NCBI GenBank assembly: GCA_024195265.1
Contig: JAJLRJ010000008.1
Coordinates: 25,703,432 to 25,767,431, forward strand
Reading direction: 5' to 3'
Source: Dendrophyllia cribrosa
Lineage: Eukaryota; Cnidaria; Anthozoa; Scleractinia; Dendrophylliidae
Length of the DNA stretch: 64,000 nt
Made by a program: the position numbers and the translations under genes. The notes under the pieces are model-generated. The model did not search any database, was not told the origin of the DNA, and saw nothing but the letters and a program-made list of their open reading frames with translations. This document shows, in pieces, positions 8,961 to 21,228 of the stretch; the first letter of the stretch is position 1; each line of letters opens with the position of its first letter.

Positions 8961-10598
8961 TATTCATTAAAATTGGGCAATCACATTGAGCAAGCGGAAA
9001 ATGACGAACAAATGTAACGCCGGAATACTGAGGTTTTATTTGTGAGTGTTATAATTTTTTTTGGACCCGTCGGGTTTTTTTGGGTGTTAAAATTTTTTGC
9101 TCCATTCCCTACGTCCCCTTCACTTTTAAACTTAAGTACAGACGTGATTTATGCGATGCAATCCTTCAATGAACTCTTTCCTGAAACGTCATTTTTTCCC
9201 GCTTTCATATTTTGGATAAAGCTACGTAATTACAGCCATGAAATGTGTCTCGGAAGATGTCAGATATCTTTACCGGATCTGAACGTGACAGTCGGTCATC
9301 TCGTTATCAACAATGAAGTGTGGCCTGAGCAGTTTCGATGATAAAATAAAATTACTTGATTTCACTGTATAAAGGAGACTATAGTTGGATTGGCGACAAA
9401 TTGAAATTGAATTTTTACAGTTTTTTTAAACGAAAATTTACGGGAACACGGGTCAGAGATGCCAAAAAATCCCCTGAAAAAAAAACAACAAACGAAGTTA
9501 GAAATTTAATGCGGCAGAATTAAGACTAAGCGAAACAGAAAAGGAATCCTTCCAGTGTCATTCCCTCCTAGGATCTCATAGAGCTATAAACCTTGGGTCC
9601 GTGATAAGGAGAAGAACTTTGTGTTCAAGGCTTATTCGACATCATTCTATAACCGATCGGAACTGATGGCCATTATTTCATTACAACTTTCCTTCGTCAA
9701 ACTTCGCCGAAGTTTATACGGTCCAATGGCTCATCAAACATATAAAATAATTGTCCTTTGGAACGCCACGCATTCAACCGCAGATAATCATTGTTATGTT
9801 CATTATCTCTTAGACATCAAGAAAAACAAAACATTATTAAAAAATGCTTTGTATTAATCTCTTCCGCAACTTCTACAGTTCTACTCTGGATTGCTGAATC
9901 ATTCCTTATTTCCGTGATGGGTGAACGCACGTCTTTTTTCCCGCTTCCAAGCAACGCGTGTGTGATGTCGAAACCATCGACAATACGTGAAGCGTGAAGC
10001 GTGACCTTTGTAGCCGAATACAGTGATCGTTAACTTGACCAAACTGTCAATATCGCTCTGTGGAACTAATTTATTATGTTGAAAAAGATAGGATTTGCTT
10101 TCACTCACAAAATAGTCTGAAAATTGTCTTGAGCCGAGATTTAAGTTCTATTTAGAAGCCTGCCCCTTTCTGAAGTGCACTCAATGAATTTAATTAAACC
10201 AGAATTTTGCAATTTCACTCAGTCATTAATTCGTTACTTAATCTCAACTAGCTAGAAAAAAAAACGAAAAAACGTGCTGTGCTTCATTCCTGTTCATTCA
10301 CTTGACCTTACGTCACGTGCAATCAGTTGAAAACCCCCACCACCCTTTCTTCTGACAGATAACCTTGGGTCACGTAATTTCGTTTAAAACTTTTGAGAAT
10401 ACAATTTTTAATAAAAGGAGCATTCAAATGAGCGTCTGATAAAACTCATGAAAGCCGTAGTGAGCCGAGCTTTCTTGTGGTGTTGTTCTGTTTTGTTGCT
10501 TTTTTTTTTTTCAAGTTCTTTTCGTCTGGCCAATCTCGTAAGGTGTGTACGTGTTTAAGCACGTGCAACTTGGGTAACAAAATTTGTAATACTTTTTT

Positions 10599-10623
10599 TT
10601 TGGGGGGGGGAGGGGGGGGGGGA
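10599..10623 (+). repeat. Poly-G tract in U1
   Basis: A T run followed by G runs interrupted by A, potentially G-quadruplex-forming. The counterpart in U2 (14465-14501) is longer, so the tract length has changed since duplication. Confidence 0.7.
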
Positions 10624-11930
10624 GGCGGCAATTGATTCAAACTTTTGTCACTTTATCAGTCTCCATTGTAGACTACAAGCAGTCCCTCTTTCCCAGCTTA
10701 GTCTGTCGAGCGAGAAACAAAACGCGTCAAATCCAATTTTGTAAATTTAATGTTCGAAGACGTCAAAAACTCTTGGAGATCAAAACAAACTAAATATTAC
10801 CTGTATTACAATGCCCTGTTATCACGTAATCTTCCTGAACAATACGGACGTAGTTTATAATGTTATTTTAATGGAGGCTTTCATAGTTACCTACCACACC
10901 AGAGGTAGGAAGGTAGTGTCGTTGTATTTTTAATATTTTTATGAATTTATATTTTGTAAGCTTCTGAAGCTTATTGTATAACTAAGTAATTTTTACATGT
11001 AACGTTATTTTTCTTATTGATTTGTTAAGATAATTTTCATTGATTATAGTCAGTTAGAGACGACCCTTCTGTAAATCACTACTGGTGAAGTTGGCATCCT
11101 CAATAAAGATTATTGTTATTTATTTTTATAGTTTTTCTGTTATTTAATTTTAATGACGTCAGATAGGCTTATTCTTGCTGATATCGCGCGTGAAGAAAAG
11201 AAATTTTAATTTCCAGACCTTCAATAAAAGTTGAAGTACTCCCAATGGAGTTGTTTCGATATCTAACTAATGAGAACTTGGCTGTGCTTTCGAGGATATA
11301 AAAATAACGAGGTAACGAGGATATAAAAATCAAAGCATTTGATTGTCAGACGAAACTTTCCGTCTGTTTTGCAGAAAATCAATTTTTACTCCTTTCGTGA
11401 TGGTTGAACGAATCCACGTTTGGTCAAAATCGAATACTTTGTCAATTCTAAACTCGCACGAAACAATAGGGCTTAAATTGGACAAGCATATGCGACAATC
11501 TAAAGTAGAAATGAATGGTTTGTTGTGTGACAACATGTTGCTATGGTTGTGACATCACGTAATTTGGAGAAAAAGAAATCGACATATCGTGCCCACATAC
11601 TATAAAATAAATCTATAACCCCCTCTAACCCAGAGTTGTTGGCCGATCGAGTCATGGACAAGTATATACCAGCGACAATTTTGAAGTAGCGAGACAGAAA
11701 TCATGGAATTGTTTGTTGTATGCAGTGTGTGTTAGCGCTGAATATGTATAGTTTTTACATTCTCATAGTATATTGCTTTTCAAACTGGCATAAATGTCTT
11801 TTTTCACGCTGGTGACATATGTGGCTAAAATAGAAGGAGTGAAAAAACGTTTCTATGACAGAAATGCTACGTGAGTCGATTCGCAATTTGCCTTGTCATG
11901 GAGTTCTACGCGTGAGCCGGAATTTCTTTT

Positions 11931-12040
11931 TGACGTCACGCCTGTCAAAAGAAGGAAACGTTTTTTTTCGTCTTTTTGGAATATTGAATACCTGATTGAC
12001 AGCATAGCTATAAAATGCGCAGCCTTTCCAAAGCGGAGCA
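11931..12040 (+). promoter_or_regulatory. DAO promoter, copy 1 (CRE and TATA box)
   Basis: TGACGTCA at 11931-11938, a CREB/ATF-type site, and TATAAAA at 12009-12015, about 115 bases before the exon 1 ATG. Both are retained in copies 2 and 3. The transcription start near 12040 is inferred from TATA spacing. Confidence 0.6.
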
Positions 12041-12123
12041 TTATAAGCTCGAAAACTCGAGAAAGAAGAAACTCAAGACAGCTGAATAACTTCAACTTTC
12101 TGACGAAAGAGAACTGAAAAAAA

Positions 12124-12171
12124 ATGGCATTGCAGTTTACAAGAACCTTGAACAACGACAAGAAACTACAG
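12124..12171 (+). other. Orphan first exon of DAO gene, copy 1
   Basis: ATG plus 16 codons (MALQFTRTLNNDKKLQ) followed by donor 'gtaagg', identical to DAO-A exon 1 at 16936-16983. The next DAO exon is at 17348, so it could serve as an alternative first exon by skipping copies 2 and 3, or be silent. Confidence 0.75.
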
Positions 12172-12496
12172 GTAAGGCATAATTTTTAAGTGAAAGTTAA
12201 AAAAGAAACTCTTTTGGTAAGGAAACTTTATTGAGAAAATGTTCGCTAAAATTATCAGTCTTCTCTCTCTCATTCTCACACTCTTTCGCCCTTCCTTCTC
12301 ACTCTTTCGCCATTTTCATGCAAAACTTGAATCACAAAGTTTTTGTTGGTAGATCATGGAAAAATATCCAAGATTCCATAAAACGAATCAGTTCAGTTCA
12401 ATGTTGATCAGTCAAACTATAAACCAGCTTTTCAAATAAAATGTGCAAAACGGAACACTCAGTGTAAGATTTGATTAGAAGAACAGATTGCACTAG

Positions 12497-12704
12497 GGCA
12501 ATATAATAAACAGCTGATTCTCTTCACTGAACACAGTGCCGCGGTTAGCTGGTTAGCTAGAGCGTCTGACATGATTAGCGCAGTCAAAAGTGGAGAGCAG
12601 ACGCGCACAGCTGTTTCGCCCTTATTGGGGCTCGTCAGTGTAGTCAGACGGTCTCAGCTAACCGCGGTGCTGTGTTGGAGAGAATTGCTGTCTATTATAT
12701 TGCC
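12497..12704. repeat. 208-bp foldback, copy in U2
   Basis: Same sequence as 8753-8960 by eye, carried along by the tandem duplication. Confidence 0.6.
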
Positions 12705-13985
12705 TATTCATTAAAATTGGGCAATCACATTGAGCAAGCGGAAAATGACGAACAAATGTAACGCCGGAATACTGAGGTTTTATTTGTGAGTGTTATAATT
12801 TTTTTTGGACCCGTCGGGTTTTTTTGGGTGTTAAAATTTTTTGCTCCATTCCCTACGTCCCCTTCACTTTTAAACTTAAGTACAGACGTGATTTATGCGA
12901 TGCAATCCTTCAATGAACTCTTTCCTGAAACGTCATTTTTTCCCGCTTTCATATTTTGGATAAAGCTACGTAATTACAGCCATGAAATGTGTCTCGGAAG
13001 ATGTCAGATATCTTTACCGGATCTGAACGTGACAGTCGGTCATCTCGTTATCAACAATGAAGTGTGGCCTGAGCAGTTTCGATGATAAAATAAAATTACT
13101 TGATTTCACTGTATAAAGGAGACTATAGTTGGATTGGCGACAAATTGAAATTGAATTTTTACAGTTTTTTTAAACGAAAATTTACGGGAACACGGGTCAG
13201 AGATGCCAAAAAATCCCCTGAAAAAAAAAACAACAAACGAAGTTAGAAATTTAATGCGGCAGAATTAAGACTAAGCGAAACAGAAAAGGAATCCTTCCAG
13301 TGTCATTCCCTCCTAGGATCTCATAGAGCTATAAACCTTGGGTCCGTGATAAGGAGAAGAACTTTGTGTTCAAGGCTTATTCGACATCATTCTATAACCG
13401 ATCGGAACTGATGGCCATTATTTCATTACAACTTTCCTTCGTCAAACTTCGCCGAAGTTTATACGGTCCAATGGCTCATCAAACATATAAAATAATTGTC
13501 CTTTGGAACGCCACGCATTCAACCGCAGATAATCATTGTTATGTTCATTATCTCTTAGACATCAAGAAAAACAAAACATTATTAAAAAATGCTTTGTATT
13601 AATCTCTTCCGCAACTTCTACAGTTCTACTCTGGATTGCTGAATCATTCCTTATTTCCGTGATGGGTGAACGCACGTCTTTTTTCCCGCTTCCAAGCAAC
13701 GCGTGTGTGATGTCGAAACCATCGACAATACGTGAAGCGTGAAGCGTGACCTTTGTAGCCGAATACAGTGATCGTTAACTTGACCAAACTGTCAATATCG
13801 CTCTGTGGAACTAATTTATTATGTTGAAAAAGATAGGATTTGCTTTCACTCACAAAATAGTCTGAAAATTGTCTTGAGCCGAGATTTAAGTTCTATTTAG
13901 AAGCCTGCCCCTTTCTGAAGTGCACTCAATGAATTTAATTAAACCAGAATTTTGCAATTTCACTCAGTCATTAATTCGTTACTTA

Positions 13986-14106
13986 AATTTCGTCGATTTA
14001 CTACTGTGTCAAACATTTTCATAAAACATTACAGTGCACAGTATACCTTGATGCTTTCCAGCGAAAATGTCGATATACTACCTTTTTCGGGGAAAACCCG
14101 TTTTTA
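13986..14106. other. 121-bp segment present only in U2
   Basis: U1 reads 'acttaatctcaacta' continuously at about 10236-10250; U2 has 121 extra bases between 'actta' and 'aatctc'. No terminal inverted repeat is evident. It may be an insertion in U2 or a deletion in U1. Confidence 0.75.
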
Positions 14107-14464
14107 ATCTCAACTAGCTAGAAAAAAAAAACGAAAAAACGTGCTGTGCTTCATTCCTGTTCATTCACTTGACCTTACGTCACGTGCAATCAGTTGAAAA
14201 CCCCCACCACCCTTTCTTCTGACAGATAACCTTGGGTCACGTAATTTCGTTTAAAACTTTTGAGAATACAATTTTTAATAAAAGGAGCATTCAAATGAGC
14301 GTCTGATAAAACTCATGAAAGCCGTAGTGAGCCGAGCTTTCTTGTGGTGTTGTTCTGTTTTGTTGCTTTTTTTTTTCAAGTTCTTTTCGTCTGGCCAATC
14401 TCGTAAGGTGTGTACGTGTTTAAGCACGTGCAACTTGGGTAACAAAATTTGTAATACTTTTTTT

Positions 14465-14501
14465 GGGGGGGGGGGGGGGGGGGAGGGGGGGGGGGGGGAG
14501 G
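14465..14501 (+). repeat. Poly-G tract in U2
   Basis: About 37 bases almost entirely G with one A; longer than its U1 counterpart. It encodes a spurious glycine run in overlapping ORFs. Confidence 0.8.
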
Positions 14502-15806
14502 CGGCAATTGATTCAAGCTTTTGTCACTTTATCAGTCTCCATTGTAGACTACAAGCAGTCCCTCTTTCCCAGCTTAGTCTGTCGAGCGAGAAACAAAACG
14601 CGTCAAATCCAATTTTGTAAATTTAATGTTCGAAGACGTCAAAAACTCTTGGAGATCAAAACAAACTAAATATTACCTGTATTACAATGGCCTGTCATCA
14701 CGTAATCTTCCTGAACAATACGGACGTAGTTTATAATGTTATTTTAATGGAGGCTTTCATAGTTACCTACCACACCAGAGGTAGGAAGGTAGTGTCGTTG
14801 TATTTTTAATATTTTTATGAATTTATATTTTGTAAGCTTCTGAAGCTTATTGTATAACTAAGTAATTTTTACATGTAACGTTATTTTTCTTATTGATTTG
14901 TTAAGATAATTTTCATTGATTATAGTCAGTTAGAGACGACCCTTCAGTAAATCACTACTGGTGAAGTTGGCATCCTCAATAAAGATTATTGTTATTTATT
15001 TTTATAGTTTTTCTGTTATTTAATTTTAATGACGTCAGATAGGCTTATTCTTGCTGATATCGCGCGTGAAGAAAAGAAATTTTAATTTCCAGACCTTCAA
15101 TAAAAGTTGAAGTACTCCCAATGGAGTTGTTTCGATATCTAACTAATGAGAACTTGGCTGTGCTTTCGAGGATATAAAAATAACGAGGTAACGAGGATAT
15201 AAAAATCAAAGCATTTGATTGTCAGACGAAACTTTCCGTCTGTTTTGCAGAAAATCAATTTTTACTCCTTTCGTGATGGTTGAACGAATCCACGTTTGGT
15301 CAAAATCGAATACTTTGTCAATTCTAAACTCGCACGAAACAATAGGGCTTAAATTGGACAAGCATATGCGACAATCTAAAGTAGAAATGAATGGTTTGTT
15401 GTGTGACAACATGTTGCTATGGTTGTGACATCACGTAATTTGGAGAAAAAGAAATCGACATATCGTGCCCACATACTATAAAATAAATCTATAACCCCCT
15501 CTAACCCAGAGTTGTTGGCCGATCGAGTCATGGACAAGTATATACCAGCGACAATTTTGAAGTAGCGAGACAGAAATCATGGAATTGTTTGTTGTATGCA
15601 GTGTGTGTTAGCGCTGAATATGTATAGTTTTTACATTCTCATAGTATATTGCTTTTCAAACTGGCATAAATGTCTTTTTTCACGCTGGTGACATATGTGG
15701 CTAAAATAGAAGGAGTGAAAAAACGTTTCTATGACAGAAATGCTACGTGAGTCGATTCGCAATTTGCCTTGTCATGGAGTTCTACGCGTGAGCCGGAATT
15801 TCTTTT

Positions 15807-15916
15807 TGACGTCACGCCTGTCAAAAGAAGGAAACGTTTTTTTTCGTCTTTTTGGAATATTGAATACCTGATTGACAGCATAGCTATAAAATGCGCAGCC
15901 TTTCCAAAGCGGAGCA
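15807..15916 (+). promoter_or_regulatory. DAO promoter, copy 2 (CRE and TATA box)
   Basis: TGACGTCA at 15807-15814 and TATAAAA at 15885-15891, in the same arrangement as copy 1 and followed by an intact first exon. Confidence 0.6.
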
Positions 15917-15998
15917 TTATAAGCTCGAAAACTCGAGAAAGAAGAAACTCAAGACAGCTGAATAACTTCAACTTTCTGACGAAAGAGAACTGAAAAAA

Positions 15999-16046
15999 AT
16001 GGCATTGCAGTTTACAAGAACCTTGAACAACGACAAGAAACTACAG
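15999..16046 (+). other. Orphan first exon of DAO gene, copy 2
   Basis: Same 48-base coding exon and 'gtaagg' donor as copies 1 and 3. Copy 3, 937 bases downstream, is nearer to exon 2. Confidence 0.75.
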
Positions 16047-16100
16047 GTAAGGCATAATTTTTAAGTGAAAGTTAAAAAAGAAACTCTTCTGGTAAGGAAA

Positions 16101-17038
16101 CTTTCGAGGATATAAAAATAACGAGGTAACGAGGATATAAAAATCAAAGCATTTGATTGTCAGACGAAACTTTCCGTCTGTTTTGCAGAAAATCAATTTT
16201 TACTCCTTTCGTGATGGTTGAACGAATCCACGTTTGGTCAAAATCGAATACTTTGTCAATTCTAAACTCGCACGAAACAATAGGGCTTAAATTGGACAAG
16301 CATATGCGACAATCTAAAGTAGAAATGAATGGTTTGTTGTGTGACAACATGTTGCTATGGTTGTGACATCACGTAATTTGGAGAAAAAGAAATCGACATA
16401 TCGTGCCCACATACTATAAAATAAATCTATAACCCCCTCTAACCCAGAGTTGTTGGCCGATCGAGTCATGGACAAGTATATACCAGCGACAATTTTGAAG
16501 TAGCGAGACAGAAATCATGGAATTGTTTGTTGTATGCAGTGTGTGTTAGCGCTGAATATGTATAGTTTTTACATTCTCATAGTATATTGCCTTTCAAACT
16601 GGCATAAATGTCTTTTTTCACGCTGGTGACATATGTGGCTAAAATAGAAGGAGTGAAAAAACGTTTCTATGACAGAAATGCTACGTGAGTCGATTCGCAA
16701 TTTGCCTTGTCATGGAGTTCTACGCGTGAGCCGGAATTTCTTTTTGACGTCACGCCTGTCAAAAGAAGGAAACGTTTTTTTTCGTCTTTTTGGAATATTG
16801 AATACCTGATTGACAGCATAGCTATAAAATGCGCAGCCTTCCAAAGCGGAGCATTATAAGCTCGAAAACTCGAGAAAGAAGAAACTCAAGACAGCTGAAT
16901 AACTTCAACTTTCTGACGAAAGAGAACTGAAAAAAATGGCATTGCAGTTTACAAGAACCTTGAACAACGACAAGAAACTACAGGTAAGGCATAATTTTTA
17001 AGTGAAAGTTAAAAAAGAAACTCTTCTGGTAAGGAAAC
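16101..17038 (+). repeat. 938-bp tandem duplication U3 (promoter plus exon 1)
   Basis: 16101-17038 repeats 15163-16100 at a constant 938-bp offset. The join lies in the shared tetramer CTTT (16101-16104), microhomology at the breakpoint. It yields the promoter and exon 1 used by DAO-A. One base is missing relative to U2 (16839 region, 'gccttcc' for 'gcctttcc'). Confidence 0.9.
16745..16854 (+). promoter_or_regulatory. DAO-A proximal promoter, copy 3 (CRE and TATA box)
   Basis: TGACGTCA at 16745-16752 and TATAAAA at 16823-16829, 113 bases upstream of the DAO-A ATG. It is the promoter copy nearest to the gene body. Confidence 0.65.
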
Positions 17039-20000
17039 TTTATTGAGAAAATGTTCGCTAAAATTATCAGTCTTCTCTCTCTCATTCTCACACTCTTTCG
17101 CCCTTCCTTCTCACTCTTTCGCCATTTTCATGCAAAACTTGAATCACAAAGTTTTTGTTGGTAGATCATGGAAAAATATCCAAGATTCCATAAAACGAAT
17201 CAGTTCAGTTCAATGTTGATCAGTCAAACTATAAACCAGCTTTTCAAATAAAATGTGTTGTGAAGATCTGTGAAACCGGCATCAACTGATATCCTTATAA
17301 CGACAAGGCCTTGTTTTAATTAATGGCTTATCTTCTGTTTTCCCCAGAACCCACAGAAAGCACCTCGCATTCTCATTATCGGCGGTGGAGTTGTTGGAAT
17401 GACCAGTGCTTTGCAGCTATTGAATAAAGGGTAAGAATAGATTTTGAAAACTAACTGGATTGGAGTAACCTTGAATAATGTGCCGATGCGGTTCTAGCTT
17501 TTGAGCATTAGGATGAAAATTCAATGGGAGCTATTGAGCGGTTCATTAATTTCTACTCAGCTGTTGTTTTTTTTTTTAATTTTTCTAATGTGGAAATTTG
17601 CGAACGTTTGTGAAAGTTTCGATAGGTGTCGCACAGGCTTACCATCCTCATTTTTGTGTGGTGGACTGTGCTATTATATGGCTGCGTCGGTTATAAATTT
17701 AGCCTGTTCTAAATGTGATTTTAGGGCTTTTTAAACAGATTAAAATGACATTAAAACGATCAGAAACATCAATACGACGTTGAACGGTGTTGTTATATGT
17801 AGTTATATGTTTGTTTTGTCGATTTATAGCTTGCGAGCTAGCGGTTTTACAAACTTGAAGTTATTTGGTTCACTGGCATGAAAGACAATGAAAAGATATC
17901 AAATTATAATTTACAGTGAATTTATTGCTTCAAAACGGATAAAATTTTGTTTTCGTAAAGAATTCCTGGTTGGAATTTTATGCAGAACAGTTACAGAGCT
18001 AATCAAAATAATTTCCTTAATCCTTGATGATCCTCGACAGCACATTATTCAGCAGTTTTCTAATGTTCCGGTCGACAAATGACTCTGTCTGGAGCCGAGT
18101 TCCAGAAAGTTTTCTCAAGATCATCAATCTGAAACTAAACTGTTTGGAGTTTCAGCAAAACGGTAACTTTCCATGACACGTACCATTCTTAGAAGAAACG
18201 GTAGCCAAAATAACATCACATACCGTCAGGCTTGCTCGGTTTGACACGTGACTGTTTCAGCACAATAAGAAAAACACCGCCGCGCACGTCCGCGTGTTTC
18301 GATTGGTCGCGCTCGTGCAAACGCAAGAATTCCTCAGCTTTTATTCTGTTCTCTTTTGCATTCTTGCTTCCCGTTTGAATACGATACCACTTACTTGCCG
18401 ACCAATTCCACGTGTGATTACTTAAGTATTTATTCTCCTATAATGTCTTCTTTTCCTATAGATACAAGGTCACAGTTGTAGCAAAGGAGTTCGCCTCCCC
18501 AGTCGCCTCTGGAAAATGCATCACCTCCGAGATCGCCGGCGCTTTGTGGGAATGGCCTCCTGCGGTGTGCGGACGACACACAGATGAAAAGTCATTGGAG
18601 AGGTCCAAAGTGTGGTGTATGGACAGCTATGCTAAGTTTATGGAGTTGGCCATGAAGCCGAAGGAAACTGGAGCATACCTCAGACAATCTGTGTTCTACT
18701 TCAAGGATAAGGTAATTGCTGCTTTTTTGTTTTTTACAAAATCCGTCTGATTTAGTTTACGTGTTCTAAAATCGCCGTAAAGATGACACAAATGACAGTT
18801 TTGTCTTCAGTACTAAGTGTCGACATTTAAAAAGGTAAAGATAGTTCTGATATAAATTCATAATTTCTTTTTTTCATTTTAGGTTGAAAACCTTCCAGGA
18901 CAGTTAGACAAGATGGACGAACTTTGTCATTTGCCAGGATTTCGTCATGACGCCAAGCTCATCGAAGAAACTGGTAAGTTTTACTTTTATAAAACATTTA
19001 ACGTTCACGCTATTTTGTTTTGATCTGTTCCTGCTACATGTTTTAACCAAATTTGACCATTGCTGAGTCGTAGATTCAACGTGTAGATTCATTTATTCAT
19101 TTTCATTCATTCATTTATTATTTTCTCCAAACCTTTGCAGATGATAATGCATAAATAGAGTCACATGATATATAGAAAGGAGAGGAGAGGGGCACATCGA
19201 GATAAACTAATATTGTGTCCCTCAAGTTACATCAGTATAAACAAAAAACTTGTAATTTTTTAGTAAAAGAGTAAATGAAAACTTATAAAAAAGCTCGGTA
19301 AAATGTCAAAAGAGATGATGTTTCATTAGTATTGAGCAAGGTACCAGCGTAAAAGCGCTTTTCTAAACATCTTTTTAGATGGTTTGTCTCTGATTAATTG
19401 TGGAATACTATTCCAAAAAAATCTTCCAATAACGTAAAGTAACGTAAAGTAATTTACCAAGAAATCTTCCTCATGCTAACTGTATACAAACATCCATCAT
19501 TCGTTTGCAATGTGAGCTATACTTTAATAAACTCCTGAATAAAGTCAATAAACTGGAAAGTATTTCTCGAGCAATCCTAGTGCCCGCAAATTTTTCTCTG
19601 CGCCCAGACGTATCCTATTTCCCTCCCTCGTTAGACGACGTCTGAGCTTTAATTCGCTTTATTTTTAGTTTTCACTGATAACCCTTTTTTCTCCCCTCAG
19701 CTGTAAACACAGACACGGGTGTAGTGGATGCATACCAACACATGGCCCCTATGGTTGACACAGTCATGTACATGCAGTGGCTTTACAAACAGTGTAAAGA
19801 TAAGGGCTGTCGCTTTGTACACGACGAGATCAAAGGACTGCTGAGAGACCAGGCAGAAGACTTAAGAAGGAAATACAAAGCACAGCTGATCTTCAACTGT
19901 TCTGGACTCAGCGCTAAAGAACTGGCAGGAGATGAAGATGTCTACCCTCTGAGAGGTAACTAACTCTTTCGCGCTTTCATTTATTGTCAATTAGGATCCA

Positions 20001-20547
20001 TTACTTCATGGCAAAAAACACGTTTAAATAATTATTGTGTTCTAACCACAGTTTTGTTGTTGTTATTCCAGGCGTGATTGTTAAAGTGAAGAATGACGGC
20101 AGTCTGATGCCAAAGCTCAACCATTCCATGTGCATCTCTCTGATAGAGGACATTGACGAGTCCAAAAAAGAAGGACAAAGCTTTGTGTTCATCCTTCCGA
20201 GAGGTCACGACAAACTATGGCTGGGCGGCATGGTACAACCCAACCAATGGGACAGAAATCTCACTCTTGATTATCCACCAATCAGAAGAATGTTCGAGAA
20301 AGTCAAGGAGTTCTACCCTCCCCTCCGTAACTATGGAGACGAAGACGTGGAAGAGGTCTTGGTGGGACTGCGACCTGCTCGTAAAGGAAACGTTCGTCTG
20401 GAGTGGGATCCTGTGTGTCCGTCTCTCCTGCACAACTATGGACACGGGGGCTCGGGCGTGACTTTCTCCTGGGGGTGTGCTATAGAAGCCAGTGCAATGG
20501 TAGATCGGGTGCTTAAAAGACCGCAGATTTATCTGTCAAAGCTTTGA
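16936..20547 (+). CDS. D-amino-acid oxidase family FAD enzyme (DAO-A), peroxisomal
   Basis: Six exons in phase: 16936-16983, 17348-17430, 18462-18711, 18883-18973, 19701-19955, 20072-20547; 400 residues, somewhat longer than vertebrate DAO (~347). It would oxidatively deaminate D-amino acids (neutral or acidic not decidable here) to keto acids, ammonia and H2O2. The N-terminal Rossmann fold carries GGGVVGMTSA (FAD-binding GxGxxG); the C-terminal part has LLHNYGHGGSGVTFSWGCA, an exact match to the DAO family signature, preceded by the conserved GLRPARKGNVRLEW region. The last three residues, SKL, are a canonical peroxisomal targeting signal. All introns are GT/AG. The first exon is the nearest of three duplicated copies, so alternative first exons giving the same 16 residues are possible. 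Exons 3-6 are nearly identical to DAO-B, while introns 3 and 4 are not alignable. The D-aspartate oxidase subtype is not excluded. Confidence 0.92.
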
Positions 20548-20692
20548 ACATTTGTTGTGTTTTGTCTTGCTTTCTCAGTGTGCTTTTGACCGCTGTTAAG
20601 TTCAACGAGTCAAGTTTAATATATTTTGATACTGAAGAGATGTCTTGGTGATGGGGAAAGACTAGAATTTATTTCCTCACTTTTTGCGATTG

Positions 20693-20698
20693 AATAAA
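20693..20698 (+). terminator. DAO-A polyadenylation signal
   Basis: AATAAA 146 bases after the stop codon, the first canonical signal downstream of DAO-A. Confidence 0.65.
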
Positions 20699-21026
20699 GT
20701 TGCAATGATGATTTTTTTGTGTGTATAAATAAACAAAGCTTATATTTTAAAAATATGTATATATAAAGATTATTGAAAAATTGCGTAAACATTTAATAAA
20801 AGTATTGAAGTTTTTAAACCTCACGCTTGTTTTGATGTTTTGCCTTAGAATGCATAACAATAACCTGAGTATCAGGCCTTCCTTTGGGGGAAGGGCTAAA
20901 GGGAGAAAGGAAAACATTGTGGGGGGGGGGGGGGGGGGGGGGAGGGGAAAAACCTGATACTCAGGTTAGCATCACCACGAAAACGTCTCGGGAACACAGC
21001 ATGCAATCATGACTTGCCTTCTGGCT

Positions 21027-21228
21027 CTGACTCGTCCCCAGTCGTCTCTCAAGCGACCCGGCCGAGGGGGGCGCGAGGTGTGATGGGAAGGAGGAAAGAG
21101 GGGAGTCTTTCCTTTTCCTTTTTCTCCTTCCCATGCCCAACATCCCGCTCTGTCGCGCTTCTCTCGTTCCACGTCTATCCCCCACGCGCGTCTCCCGTGT
21201 CCTACAAAAACGACTGGGGACGAGTCAG
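21027..21228. mobile_element. 202-bp MITE with 9-bp target duplication
   Basis: Inverted ends CTGACTCGTCCCCAGTCGT, flanked by CTTCTGGCT at 21018-21026 and 21229-21237. The duplicated flank at 24229-24240 shows the uninterrupted site 'gccttctggctggg', directly demonstrating insertion. A 9-bp duplication fits Mutator-like transposition. Confidence 0.85.

Larger units (their letters stand above)
8701..12444 (+). repeat. Tandem duplication unit U1 (DAO upstream region, promoter and exon 1)
   Basis: First of two nearly identical direct copies; 8701-12444 corresponds to 12445-16100 plus a tail shared with 17039-17263. The spacing is 3744 bp on the left and 3876 bp on the right because U2 carries an extra ~121 bp and longer homopolymers. 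It ends with a TATA/CRE promoter and first exon of the oxidase gene. The join to U2 at about 12444 falls in intron sequence ('aaataaaatgtg' then 'caaaacgg'). Only occasional substitutions were seen by eye. Confidence 0.9.
12445..16100 (+). repeat. Tandem duplication unit U2
   Basis: Second near-identical copy of U1. Differences seen are a 121-bp segment at 13986-14106 absent from U1, a longer poly-G tract at 14465-14501, an extra A or two in A runs and a few substitutions. It is cut at about 16100, where a 938-bp tandem duplication begins. Confidence 0.9.

Noticed and set aside
9042..9341. 99-codon ORF duplicated at 12786-13085
   Set aside because: Perfectly repeated because of the unit duplication; low-complexity start, no homology recognised, and interrupted in the diverged copy U0.
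11853..12161. Short ORFs repeated in every promoter unit (also 15729-15993 and the 68-69 codon pair at 11330)
   Set aside because: They overlap on both strands within the duplicated promoter region; conservation is due to recent duplication and not selection on coding.
14315..14620. Glycine-rich ORF
   Set aside because: Created by the poly-G tract; the frame is not preserved in the sister unit.
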